From Rhododendron vialii (lineage: Eukaryota; Streptophyta; Magnoliopsida; Ericales; Ericaceae), in assembly GCF_030253575.1 (NCBI RefSeq), contig NC_080562.1, forward strand, positions 43,315,852-43,379,851: a DNA stretch of 64,000 nt. Reading direction: 5' to 3'. The position numbers and the translations under genes are program-made. The notes beneath the pieces are model-generated. The model did no database searches. It worked only from the letters and a program-made list of their open reading frames with translations, and was not told where the DNA came from. Position 1 is the first letter of the stretch, and each line of letters begins with the position of its first letter. Positions 35,580 to 46,341 of this stretch are shown here, one piece after another.

Positions 35580-37903
35580 GGGTGAAATATACTTTACACA
35601 CTTCCTCTATTTTTCCCAAACAACACCACACGTCATGGGGAAATTTGTTGTATTCCACCTCTGATGACCAATTCACGTCAAAGAAGATTTTGACAAGCCT
35701 TCCCTAATTATTTTCACTATGCTAAACACAGATGAACCCCTAAAGTTCCCAGTCTACATCTAATAACCCAATGCCAAAGGCTTCCGTACCTAAAAAGATT
35801 TTGACAAGCCTTTCCTACTTTTCCATAGATCAACCACATAAGAACCCCTAAAGTTCTTAGATGCACACCCCTACTTCAGTACCATGTTTACATTTAAAAA
35901 TCCTACACGAAAGCAATCTATATCTAAAGTAAACCTCCATAACCACTCAAGGACAATACACAACTGAAGTACTTTAATAAGGAGGGCCCAAGACCAGTTG
36001 CTTCTAAACTGAGTTCAGAAAACCCAAGAGAACAAAACTCGATTGGGGCCTCACTCCTCTCTCCTACTCTCAGGCCAATTTGGAGCAGGCGAGGGCGCAA
36101 TGTCCTGACTCCTGAGTCCTGATGCTTATTAAGGACATCGACTCTTCTTCTTAGGTGGGGGTAGGATGTCAGGAGAAGGGAAAAGGATGCAAGGAGGATG
36201 GCACAGAACTAGAATTGGCCCAAGGAGACTCAACACAGGAGGTAGACGTTGGCAAGAAGCTGGTTTTTTTGAGAATAAGATTTTCTCACAACCAGTGATG
36301 AAATTTCGTCAAAAAAAGAAGAAGGATGAGATCGTTGTCTCACTAGTGTACAGGTCTCTAATGTCTTGGATGGGGTGAGTTAGGGTTCTAAATGGCACTG
36401 CAGATATGCTTTAGAGGGAAATCAGCTATAGCTCCACCAAGGAGGTTAGAGTTCCTTACATGAGCATGAGCCATATCTGGTGGGTTTTTGGTATAGCATT
36501 TGAAAAGGCCAAAAGGGTGGACTAAAGTCGAGGTTCATGTGGGGATGGTAATAGAATCCAGATTTGCACAACATCTCATTTTGTTGCTTTATGGTATGTG
36601 GTATTATATGACTCATAGGACATGTTTAACTAAAAGAATACATCTCGTTGTTATCTGCTTGCCTCTTTTTCATAGTCTGGGCATTTGTAGGCACATGTAT
36701 TAGCTAGTCCCCCTTCCTGGATTATCTTCCTCCTCATCCAACGATCAAAAAAAACCCATCATCTTTATCTTACTCTAACCAAACATAGTATATAGATCAG
36801 GAGGACAGGAAAAGCAAAGAAAGCGTCAGTGGACATAGCAAACAAAGTCCCCAACTACTTCCTCGGGATCTTGAATGAATTAGATTGGAAGGACCTCATT
36901 GAGCACAAGATTGTGAAATGGATTTCTATTCCAATTTTCATTTGACTTTGACCCCGATATTCATTCCTCTTCTTTTGAGTATCAAGCTACTCTCCCTTTT
37001 GGTTGTTGAGTTTCGACTTATTCAACTACCAGTGAAGTCCCCCAGGCTTTAGGCCGGTGTTCTCATAATCTCATCTATTATCCTGTGGACCTCACTTGTC
37101 TCCTTAATCCCATATTTTCCAATCCCCCCTAAAAATAACCCGACAATCAAACATGCCCATAGGAACTACCCAAAATACATTTTCGTCCAGTGTGTCAATG
37201 TCGTGCAATGTGTCCATAAATGTGCAGACCCCCTTGACCAGAAGGCTTAGTAAGAGATAGGGGACAACCAGATCAGGGGGGTTAGTCCATGGCTGAGTGC
37301 AAACTGTGAGTCTGTGACACCTGGCCTAATCAAGTCTGAAATTTGAATGTGTGTTGCTGTTCCTACACCCATAAGTAAAATTTTGCGAAGCTGGGTTCAC
37401 TAACAAATTAGTTAGCGAATTAAAGGCGTGTTTCTGGAAACAATGTAAAGATTGCAAATTAAATGACAACTTTTGGGGTTGTTTCATTTAATGCAACTAT
37501 CCCAATAACTCCTTTGTTACTGCTTGTTTAAATCAAGCGAATAAACGTACCAGAAATAGAACTCCAACAGTTCAGTATCTGGAAGTATATATGAAATTTT
37601 CAAAAGCCAATCAATGTCAGCTATTGTTGTAACTAAGAATAAAGCAACAAAAAGAATGTGAAGCACAAGGACTTACACTTTAAGCCTCATGCCTAAATCT
37701 TGTAAGAATGTACAGTATGACTTTCGTAGATAAGTCTCCTTCTTCATATCAATGCCATCTAGTCTAGAAGGAGAATCATCTTCTATTTCTTTCCTAGAGA
37801 AATACCAACGGCCACCATCCTCTGGCTTTTCTTGAGAAATTTTGTAAGGCCCACCTTCGTACATTCCGTGATGTGAAGCTTCACCTGGTAGCATATTAGC
37901 CAT
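27408..37903 (-). CDS. CYCT1: T-type cyclin (CYCT1-like, P-TEFb subunit)
   Basis: Six coding exons (37677-37903, 32213-32294, 30061-30195, 29533-29708, 29297-29448, 27408-28423) splice in frame to 595 aa. Introns are about 5.4, 2.0, 0.35, 0.08 and 0.87 kb. The first cyclin fold runs from about 60 to 150 ([41 protein letters not shown]). The second runs from about 178 to 275 ([47 protein letters not shown]). This is the plant cyclin T1 subgroup, partner of CDKC kinases that phosphorylate the RNA polymerase II tail. The C-terminal 330 residues are charged and low-complexity, with KRKAGSPP (possible NLS) and a His-rich HRSHHHSHH segment; His-rich stretches are known in animal cyclin T1. Start is ATG 37903 within [19 protein letters not shown] probable untranslated first exon lies near 41115-41300. 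Intron 1 contains a Copia remnant and a G30 run. Confidence 0.93.
31455..31890. repeat. Possible repeat-derived segment in cyclin T intron 2
   Basis: Sequence rich in gtgtccc/ggacatg motifs occurs at both ends: gtgtccccctatctgacatg and later ccgtgtcccctaccgtgttt. They surround an AT-rich middle. It may be an inserted element with degenerate inverted ends, but no exact borders or TSD can be given. Confidence 0.3.
32532..32561 (+). repeat. Poly-G tract, 30 G
   Basis: Thirty consecutive G follow gagaggggc, then cttggggggg. It lies in intron 1 of the - strand cyclin gene, so the transcript would carry poly-C. Long G runs are rare in plant DNA and prone to length error in sequencing, so the exact number is uncertain. 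Confidence 0.9.
33341..33482 (+). repeat. 5' LTR of intronic Copia element
   Basis: 142 bp from tgttagaagtgtcagtagaa to cccaaacaaca. About seven single-base differences from the 3' LTR by eye, plus the GT-repeat length difference, point to an old insertion. Confidence 0.85.
33640..33740 (+). repeat. GC-rich minisatellite in retrotransposon leader
   Basis: Three imperfect units of about 33 bp are built on ccagtcaccggcgaccctcg (33649, 33690, 33708 region, with a fourth partial unit). It lies in the untranslated leader of the Copia remnant and is far more GC-rich than its surroundings. Confidence 0.6.
34061..34987 (+). pseudogene. Copia reverse transcriptase, broken
   Basis: The frame carries plant Copia RT from about residue 9: [13 protein letters not shown], then [19 protein letters not shown] with first catalytic Asp 61, [14 protein letters not shown], and the active-site box at 149-152. 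The box reads YVDN instead of the usual YVDD, so the second box aspartate is Asn (codon 34514-34516). The frame ends at 34985-34987, where RNase H homology continues in another frame, pointing to a one-base frameshift around 34976-34980. The region before residue 9 is unrelated, and the first codon used here is TTG, so no genuine start exists. Confidence 0.88.
34985..35462 (+). pseudogene. Copia RNase H, broken
   Basis: It follows the RT fragment in a shifted frame. Recognisable pieces are [51 protein letters not shown] and TDILTKSL, the standard order of Copia RNase H. An in-frame TAG interrupts it at 35079-35081, after the GGKLVT segment. The natural stop overlaps the start of the polypurine tract. 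Confidence 0.85.
35470..35625 (+). repeat. 3' LTR of intronic Copia element
   Basis: 156 bp with the same ends as the 5' LTR. An internal (GT)n at about 35548-35577 has about 15 units against about five in the 5' LTR. This expansion explains most of the length difference. Confidence 0.85.
35626..37676. other. Rest of cyclin T intron 1
   Basis: No embedded gene is seen. Short frames at 36166-36378 and 36500-36703 show no family features. Confidence 0.45.
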
Positions 37904-38716
37904 CTGTATCTCTTTCCAGAAAACGTACACAAGCTTTGTATGCGTGGTCTGCTTACTTTTCTCTGTTATATGAGAGGCCTCAACTGCTAAATATCCATAT
38001 CACAATCATCTAGTAGCATACCATCTGTGAATTAACATAAAAGGAAAGGAAAGTAGGCTATAAGGAAACAATTTTTTTCGGCAAGTAGGTTTCAAGAACT
38101 AAATGCATTGCAAAACTTCCAAAAGTATGCACAAACATGAATAGCAACATAAAACTAGTATAAGAAAATTCAAAGTCTAAAACCAACTCAGAGCAAAATG
38201 CTCCTTTTCCATGACAAGACCTGAATCCAGGAAAATACACTCGAAATATCCCCTAGCACTTTTCCACATAAGTCCCAAAAAGCAAATGCAAAACAAGTAA
38301 AAACATGACAATCACTATATAAGCAAATGGTACCATGCCCTCCCACTAAGGAAACTCTAAAACACCAAATACTGCTGGAAATGAAGCAATTCATGTTAAG
38401 CATAGGTAACCTGGTTGCAGAAAATCGCTCTTACAGGATGCACACGACTCAAGATTTAGAGCTTGAGACTTTATAGCTTACAAATCAAGCCCCAATTACA
38501 AGTTTCTAGGCCAGTGTTTCTTGAACAAAAAATCACATGTACTGATATTTAGTCCAAACTCCCAAATACCAAATTCTTTACCAAAACCTAAAATCTGTTC
38601 CTGAATCGAGATATCAGAACAAAAGATGAAAATGAAAGTGTGAGACACCTTGTTTGAATACATTGTACCGAAGTATGCAAAAATAGATTGCCTAGATGAT
38701 ATGTATGTATACTATG

Positions 38717-38720
<4 letters not shown>

Positions 38721-38750
<30 letters not shown>
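38721..38750 (+). repeat. (AG)n microsatellite
   Basis: About 15 units, in the probable intron between the untranslated first exon and the ATG exon of the cyclin T gene. Confidence 0.9.
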
Positions 38751-38753
<3 letters not shown>

Positions 38754-39683
38754 ATAAAGAGGAGACCCCCGGTGAAGGGAAGATAATCAACCAGCAACTT
38801 AAGTTGTCTTCCGAATCGTAATTCTGATCTCTCCACTAGGGCTTTTTAGTACTTGAGCTTGAGTTAGTTTTCAAACAGCATTAGGAGACAAAAACTCTGG
38901 TTTCCAAGCAGTAAACAATTGAAACTCTCTTTTTCCAGCCATAGCGCTATAACTATTGATATGTATGTACTTTATGGGAAACATGTAAGGACAATAAGTA
39001 GTGCGGTTCAAATATACTTTCTTGGATCGAACAGGAATCCGGTTTAAATAAGCCTTCAATAGTGCAGCTTAGTCTTGAGGTTTTCTGAGCATTTGTAGGG
39101 GAACTTCTGCTTACACCCCTTTATACTTTGACCAATTTTAACTTCCAAATTTATAGATACATACACCGCCTGAACTTCCAACACAAGTTAGAATGCCAAT
39201 TTTCCATTAAATTAAATCTAACAAAAGATTGATGCATGCACATGACCTGTAACTGTTCCTGTAACAAATGACTCTATTGCCCTTATTAACCATTTACAAT
39301 GCTTCTGAAAGTGACAAGGCCTTATCATCTTTAAGCATGCTTCCAAATCCCTCGTAAAATGCAAAGAGCTTTATAAATGCTTAAAGCTGCCAAAGCAAAA
39401 GGCTTAGAGTGATTTGACAAGATCCTGATAGCTTAATATGTGGTTCTCGATCACTCGTACAAGGTAAGTTGTTACCAGCGTTCCATAGGGACCCAGCTTT
39501 ATATGTTTACTCTATGCATATACTTAAACAAATTTATTGGATAGACCACATTGTATACACATCTTAAAGTGTAATTTGAATTCAAGTCCCCTCAGCCATA
39601 CAAACTAAAGAACCTAAACCAAGAACATTATTCCTAGTTTCCTACAACTAGATATTTGCTTCAAACCAAAATGAACAGATAAA

Positions 39684-39848
39684 GGCTTTGTTCGTTTCTC
39701 TTTTTAACTTTGTTTTAGTTTTGTTTTCTAATCATTACCATATTTCTATCTCTCTCTCCTCATTACCCCTCTCTCCAATCATTACCCTATTTCTCTCTCT
39801 ACCCACTACCAAAACTAAAATACCCAAAACTAGCAAACGAACAAGACC
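39684..39848. mobile_element. Short TIR MITE, about 165 bp
   Basis: ggctttgttcgtttctc on the left is complementary, with few mismatches, to agcaaacgaacaagacc on the right. The interior is pyrimidine-rich and contains a diverged internal duplication (ctaatcattaccatatttct / caatcattaccctatttctc). The TSD is not clear. It sits in the probable 5' UTR intron of the cyclin gene. Confidence 0.55.
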
Positions 39849-40979
39849 AAAGGAATCCTCACAAGAAGTTCCATTTGTCTGACAGGGTATTCCTGCAGGC
39901 CAGGGAGTGGTCCGGGAGGGTGCCTCCAATAGGGCCAGGAAGACATGACCAACATCTCCTCCCCTGGTTGGACAATAGCCTGTTATTGAGCTCAAATGGA
40001 GAATGGATTTTTTAACACCTGAATGTTTGTATTGCCCTTGGCTGTCTTAGAACCAATCTCCCTATTTAGGAGAGGAGGTTGTTCATGAGTTATGGCCACC
40101 TCTGTTCGAGTGGCGAAATCGCCATGGGCATGTCGTCGATATCTTTTAGAGGTGCCAAAAGCAAGTTCACTAAAAATTGATCCCGACTAGAAATTGACCT
40201 TGACGACAAACGTCAATAGCCCCATAACATATGCCGCCTTTGCAGTAGACTTCGACTCGAGAACACCACAATGTCAAGGCGCATACGCTGCCATGAAACG
40301 TGTGTCCAAGTTGTGAGGGAATCCGAAAGGACCAGTCTGAATGCCAGAGAGGCAGTCCAATCTATTAAGGAGGATTCGGAATTTGCTTCTGATGATGATG
40401 TCTGACTATTCCGATTTGGACCAAGACTATTTCTCTTCTGCTTGGAAGCTAGATTATGGTGGACATAGCTTTGTCTCTGCTATGTCGTATAATGTTTATT
40501 TACCTATATTTCAACGTCCTTAATGTGTATGAAGGATACATTATCTCCAAATAAAATTAAAAAAAGTGGTTCTTTCAATGGTTCAGGCAAGGTTGATTTA
40601 CTTGGTTGTTGGAAATGATACAATCCTTAATCAGAAGAAATTAAGAACTTATGCCTTAAAAGAGACTACTGATACTAAAGTGAACAAGTGCTAATAGCCT
40701 GATTCTACGATGCTGATTGAGGAACAAAAGTTTGGGGACTTATTTCCAGCGTCAAAAATGTTGTATAATTTTCCTCCCTAATTCAATTTGAGTCACCCTA
40801 TAAATTATAGGGAAAATTTTCAAATAGAGTACCAATCATTATCCATGCAGGTAGATTGATACCATTTTGCAACTAATCACATATTACTCTCAACCCTAAA
40901 AATTTGGGTACCCAGAGTACGTATAGTTGTAGATAAATACCCGAACGTTCATATATGTACAAGAACGCACACATACATA

Positions 40980-41036
40980 CAAACAGCGAGAAAGAGATAC
41001 ATAGAGAGAGAGAGGGAGAGAGAGAGAGAGAGAGAG
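40980..41036 (+). repeat. Imperfect (AG)n tract
   Basis: Interrupted AG repeat continuing with gagacagaaagcgagagaca to about 41110. On the cyclin gene's strand this is a long CT-rich stretch just inside the probable first intron. Confidence 0.85.
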
Positions 41037-41114
41037 ACAGAAAGCGAGAGACAGGCACAGACCGAGAGATCCAGAGAGAGAAAGAGAGACAGAGAAGGAC
41101 AGAGAGAGAGATAC

Positions 41115-41300
41115 CTGGGCTGATCGGAGCAAGAGCCGCCGGCGATTGATAGGGAACGGAGTGGTCGAGCGCGAGCAAGAGAGAGAGAGAGTGACGGGTT
41201 GGGGATGGGGTTGGAATTGGGGTCCGTGAAACGATTTTCAACTGAACTGAACTTGGAACCCTAACAAGTTTGCGAAGAGAAAGAAGACTAAAAAATAGTA
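41115..41300 (-). other. Probable untranslated first exon and promoter of cyclin T
   Basis: On the - strand, CT-rich sequence ends gatcagcccag followed by the donor gtatct at 41114. There is no usable long frame, as expected of a 5' UTR exon, and a roughly 3.2-kb intron would lead to the ATG exon at 37903. The exon's right edge is not determined and no TATA box is evident, common for housekeeping genes. RNA evidence would decide it. Confidence 0.45.
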
Positions 41301-42409
41301 GTACGTGGTAAAAAGACGAACAACGCGTGCCTCCCAAACACGATTACAGCGGAAATTTTAAGCTCAAATGCTTGTTTAACAAATACACCTCTAAAACGTT
41401 TTTAATTTTTTCGTTCCCGGGGAAAAAACGTTTTTAGAAAACACAAATTTAATGACAAATAAAAATAGAAACATTTTCGGAAAGCACCCTTTTTTTTGGT
41501 TTAAGTATATTTACCATCAAATATCTTGTTTGACACGAAATAAATAACAACAAAAGCGTGTTACGCAAACACACATTTCAGAAAAGAATAGAGTTTAACA
41601 ATGCGCAATTCAATTAATTAAAAAATCAAAAAAGAAAAAAACTAAATCGATTAATCAGCCATAGATTATAAGTTATTTACTCCTGCTCTATGGATTTTCA
41701 ACAGCAGGCACTAATGCAGGCATCATTTACAACAGACACAATTAAATACATTGGGCAGCCCTTTCTTTCCTCAGTCGTCACAAATTCCCCCAAAAAATTC
41801 CAGAAGGGGAAAGATAATGGGGTAGAGTCCAAATTCTTCTCTCCTCCCAAAACCATCCAATTCTTTTTCACAAAATTCAATGGAGAAGTAGAATCTGTTG
41901 CCTTCGTGTTTTCCTCCGCATATCCAACATTCCAAACACAGCCCTTAGTGTAACAATTAGCAGCTGTATCTCCATGTAGTTTTGGCAGCCCGAAGAGATT
42001 AATAGCATCACAATGCAAAGAACTGAGCCTTGCTTGCGCCAGAGATTCCGAAAAACCAAAGTTATCTGTATGCAATCAAAATGACAGCCGTTTTACAGCT
42101 TTGACATGCTTCTACGAACGCAAGACGATTTCTACAGCTCCAAAGCTTCAAATAATGGCACTGGGCAGTTGAACCAACCAGCATTGTCCATGCACAATGA
42201 TACAGCAACAGAACCCATGTAGTCCCCAATAATTGGGGGTATGGGCAGGGGAGGATTGGAGACAAACCTAACCTTTGGCAATATGCACAAAGTGGCTACT
42301 CTCAAAACCATAATCCATTCGCCCAGTGGTAAGGCCGCTTACAACTTCACAAAGATGATTTGAGATTAGCAGACTCAACTCATACACCTTAAATGCGTGC
42401 ATTTTCCTT
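41301..42409. other. Intergenic spacer between cyclin T and TPR genes
   Basis: It holds the cyclin T promoter side and the 3' flank of the TPR gene. The frame at 41698-42075 on the - strand lacks recognisable motifs and probably lies in or beyond the TPR gene's 3' UTR. Confidence 0.45.
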
Positions 42410-45400
42410 TCACTTAAGTACACCAACAGTCTTCACACGGAATCGATACCGAGGTTGAGACTCCTCATCGTCGTCTTCATCGTCATCATCCTCACTGGAT
42501 TCGTCATCAACTCTGTCCCACCTAGAGTAGTCAAGTTGTGAGTGTCCTTTTGGTTTTGGAATAGCCTGCCATCCTGCTGAATTCTGTTCAGATGATCCCT
42601 TGGTGCTCTCAAATTGGGGAGAAATAACTTCAGCACTAGGGGTAGTCCTTTCATGCTCATCGTTTTGATCTATTACCACTTTTGAATGTACCAAATCTTC
42701 TTCTTCTTCTTCTTCTTCTTCTTTTTCATCTTCTGTTGGTTCTGCCTCTTCAACGTCTTCATCCCCTTCTTGAGGTTCTGCCTCTTCAACATCTTCATCC
42801 TCTTCTTCAAGCTCTGCCTCAGCTTCAGGTATTGGAGCAAGTGACTTTCCTTGATCGAAAAAAAGAAAAAGAAAATAACACACCTTAATGACGATTCAGA
42901 GTCAATGATTGGAAGTATTTGGAACTTTAGTAAAGCATCAGCCCAAAATTCAAAAAATATGAAATTATGCTCACCACTATTTTCCAAATATCTAGGTAAA
43001 CAAGTAAAATAACTCTGAGGTGATGTAGAAGTAATATGGGGCTGTTAGAAACAAGGCTAACAACATACTTCCCATTTTGGTACATGAAATGCTCTGCATA
43101 GCAAACCAAAGAGTTGACTATAAGCTGGCTGACCACAAATATCTGAAATGTATACGAGAGTTCATACATAGTTCCTCTTATCGACAAAGTAGATCATAAG
43201 ACCTGGAATACATATTATCATATCAAAAGCCACTATAAATAGATGAACTTGCATATCCAGGGGCAAAAAGTTCAATGGGGAAGGAATGAACATATAGTGA
43301 GAACATAAAGGTACTATATAGGGTGAGTAGTATAAATGCTGAATATGCCAAAGCGCCAAGCATAGCAGGTCAAAGTGGTCATCTGCATAGAACATATAGT
43401 GAGAACATAAAGGTACTATATAGGGTGAGTAGTATAAATGCTGAATATGCCAAAGCGCCAAGCATAGCAGGTCAAAGTGGTCATCTGCATAGTAACTGCG
43501 CAACTATACTTACTCAGACTAGAATATAGAACAGGCTACTAGAACTATCAACAGGTGGGATCACAGGTGAGATATATTTCATCTTCAAACTGTAATAAAA
43601 ATAATTTGGGAGAGATTACCATTTGTGTTTTCAAACGGGCATGAAGGTTTCGATACACTTCTGACGATGGATTCAACTCCATAAGCCTGTTGACATCAAA
43701 AAGTGCTGAGTGGTACTCCTTGAGTGTGACCAGAGTTTGAGCTCGCAACATTAATGCTCCAGTGTGATTGTGGTCTAGCTCAAGAACTGACGTACATTCC
43801 TCTGCAGCCTAAGGTTTGTTGGGAGAATGTCAGCAACAATTTACAACAGAAGCAACAAATAGCCCACAACTTTTCAGTCAGTAATACAGATTAGGATATG
43901 AACAAAAAAAGCGAAAAATGTTTTTCCGTCTTGTGCAGAACATCAGACCAGCGTGGAGAGGGTGGGGGAGGGGTAATTGAAGCCTAGTATCAAGCTACCG
44001 TTATAGGCTCAACCAGGAGCAGTACTAAATTGCAAACATTTCCCAGCATAATGCCTTAATGGCATCAATGTGACAACACAACTGAATTAATAAAGCCATA
44101 TCAGCCAAGTCTATGGATCAGCTGCAGTGGAGGATATTCTCTGCAGTTAGGATGTTAACCCTTTTGTGCTCCATAAAATGAAGAAAGTACACTGTGCTCT
44201 TTTGTGATTCGTAAGCAATAAATCATTAGATAGTAATGTGCACTATTATTAAGAAAGACAAGGTCATTTGCCCTCACTAACTGCCCCATTCAAAGGAGCT
44301 GCTCAAACAATCATAGTCTGCTCTCAAACCTCCCACAAAAAGGTAGAATTTCCAAGACTTCCGATATGGCAAATCTTGAAGTTCGAACCAACACATGCCT
44401 TCTATGTTTTTTTTGCCTTTTTATGATTATGTTCACAAAGTATTTGTGCTTTTCGAATCAATTACTCAAGCTACGCCGCCATTGAATTCAAACTAGTAAC
44501 CTATTTTGATACGTTAACAAAAGTAACAAACCCCATGCCAAGTAGGAGACAAAAAACCAAAGCTGCAGTTTGAACAGTGGGCTGAAACAGCTTTCACAAC
44601 TTGGAATTTCAACCAATGCAGCTTTAGGATGTCATTAGTCACCTCTCCACTATACCAAAGCACTGCAACAACAACCCTCTCTGTATTTTCTCTAGAGCTT
44701 TACCTTTGGTTTAGTTGGTCAGGTTCCTCGTGTTCCTTTGCACTTAGACATAAATATTAACTAGTTTCAAAACAAACCAAAGCCCATGCAAACATCAACC
44801 ATTAGCAGCCAATCGACCTTGAACTTGTGGGTTTCAGTAGAAACTAGAACTGCCAACTTTTGTCAGACTGAGACATCCCACTCCATTTAAGCCTATATGC
44901 TAAGTAATACATTCTGGTAACCTGAATGACGTTCATCTATTTAACCTTTCATCGGAGTCTTTACAGGGCACGTTTGATCACCAAATTATTTTTGGAAGGA
45001 CTGAAAAAGATGGGATTAGCGATGGGGATAAAGGGGACATGTGCGTCTATGGGATAATATATGGGATTGTACGTAGTACGATTAGTTGTACCATGTTTGA
45101 TTTGGGTGGGATAAAGGATGTGATAAGGAATGGAGAATCGTCTTTTATCATTGGATGAAGGGGGAAATAATCCCAGTCTGGATGATGGATACTCCCTTTC
45201 ACGGGCTATTAAGTGGGCAAATAGTCCCCTTCTAGTCCAGTCTTATCCACAGTCCCACAAGACAAACGTGGGACTGGCTAATCCTCGGAAACATGCAGGG
45301 CCACATGTTTCCTTGTAACATGGCTGCGGGATTACAATCCCGGCATCAAACATGCCAAGGCATGAAAAGTCGTAGTTGTCAAACCAATTTAGCAGACGGT

Positions 45401-45954
45401 ATTCTGAGACAGAAGTCTCCACCTAAACAGTACAGAATCCAATTAATCTTAATTGCATTTGCTGTAGGGAGTAGCCACAATATGATTTATGCATCTTGCC
45501 ATATAACACATACGTATAAATATGGAGAGGTTTATATCAAAAATCTGCGTACTCAATTGTCTAAAACGTACATACACTACTCCAAACAATCTTCTATGAG
45601 CTCAATTATGGCAATCACTATTACTACCAAGTCAATTGCACAACTGCACGTCATCGATCCAAAACGGAACTGCATCCATTGTAAAAGCTTAACCGAAAAA
45701 CCTATACATCTTTCTAGATCCACTCGAAACAAACACACGAACTAGATTTTAAAAAAGTGCTACACAGAGAGGGAGACCTTATTGAAATGGTGCAATTTGA
45801 GGAAGCATGCGGCTCTGTTGCTGTGGAGGGCGATCTTCTGGGGTTTGGTCTTGGCCATAGCAAGGGCTTCTGTGTAGAACCCTAAGGCCACCTCGTATCG
45901 ACCTTCCCTGTACATCTGGTGGGCCCTCTCGATCTTGTTCATAGGTGCAGCCAT
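42410..45954 (-). CDS. TPR protein with acidic C-terminal tail
   Basis: Three exons (45778-45954, 43620-43808, 42410-42844) join in phase 0 to 266 aa. Residues 1-120 form about three tetratricopeptide repeats: MAAPMNKIERAHQMYREGRY, ALGFYTEALAMAK, KIALHSNRAACFLKL, AAEECTSVLELDHNHTGAL and ALFDVNRLMELNP. The third exon is strongly acidic (residues about 130-175, with a run of nine Glu encoded by GAA/GAG repeats). It then has a motif GWQAIPKPKGHSQLDYSRWD, a second Asp/Glu block, and a basic YRFRVKTVGVLK end. TPR folds bind peptide tails, often of HSP70/HSP90. I recall plant proteins of this layout but not an established function, so none is given. The acceptor for exon 3 (ggaaag before TCACTT) was chosen because it alone keeps the frame. 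An out-of-frame ATG lies 7 nt upstream of the start. Confidence 0.87.
42697..42724 (+). repeat. Coding (TTC)n repeat in the TPR gene
   Basis: On the gene strand this is a GAA run coding the Glu tract of the acidic tail. Length changes by whole units would only lengthen or shorten the tract. Confidence 0.85.
43288..43491. repeat. Exact 2 x 102-bp tandem duplication
   Basis: 43288-43389 and 43390-43491 are identical by eye: each begins gaacatatagtgagaacata and ends gtggtcatctgcata. It lies in intron 2 of the TPR gene. Perfect identity implies recent duplication, or assembly doubling. Confidence 0.92.
44967..45356. mobile_element. TIR MITE, about 390 bp, in TPR intron 1
   Basis: ggcacgtttgatcacc at the left matches the complement of ggcatcaaacatgcc at the right. 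Subterminal ggggat/gggatta motifs face each other. The frame at 45130-45318 is inside this element and is not a gene. No clear TSD. Confidence 0.55.
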
Positions 45955-46310
45955 ACAACATCAATCGAACCCCCTAATTCTATTATATTCTTTTATTAGT
46001 AACAAGATATCTATACCCAGAGCCTGCCAATCGCCTTGGTTCCAATGTAGAGTATGATAGAAACTATTTTGATTGACAAAAATCTCTCATCTCAAACAAA
46101 AAAATTCAAGATTTGGGGAAAACAGATCAAACAGAAAAACAAATGGATTGAATGATGAATCGGATAGGCAAGTGAATAAAGATAGTATAGGCAGGTGGTG
46201 TCTGTATGTATATATATATAGATTATAAAAAGAGGAATTAATAAAGATAAAGACTTGGAGGAGATATCAACGAGGCGGCAAAAATCTCTCGAAGGAATAG
46301 ACAGCTTCAA

Positions 46311-46314
<4 letters not shown>

Positions 46315-46341
<27 letters not shown>
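46315..46341 (+). repeat. (AG)n microsatellite upstream of TPR gene
   Basis: About 13 units, 360 bp upstream of the start codon; on the gene strand it is a (CT)n tract, common in plant leaders and core promoters. Confidence 0.9.

Larger units (their letters stand above)
33341..35625 (+). mobile_element. Partial Copia retrotransposon in cyclin T intron 1
   Basis: Short LTRs (142 and 156 bp) flank about 2 kb. A primer-binding site (tggtattagagcc) starts at 33483 and a polypurine tract (gagggggag) ends at 35469. Reverse transcriptase and RNase H are present but broken; gag, protease and integrase are absent. The expected 5-bp TSD is not seen (attcc on the left, ccaca on the right), which suggests rearrangement after or during insertion. 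It is antisense to the cyclin gene. Confidence 0.88.

Noticed and set aside
40873-41337. 154-codon - strand frame with SLSLSL tracts
   Set aside because: Made by the CT-rich leader and first intron of the cyclin T gene, not a protein.
45130-45745. Two + strand frames of 62 and 150 codons in TPR intron 1
   Set aside because: The first lies inside a TIR element and the second has no family similarity; both are intronic to a well-supported gene on the other strand.
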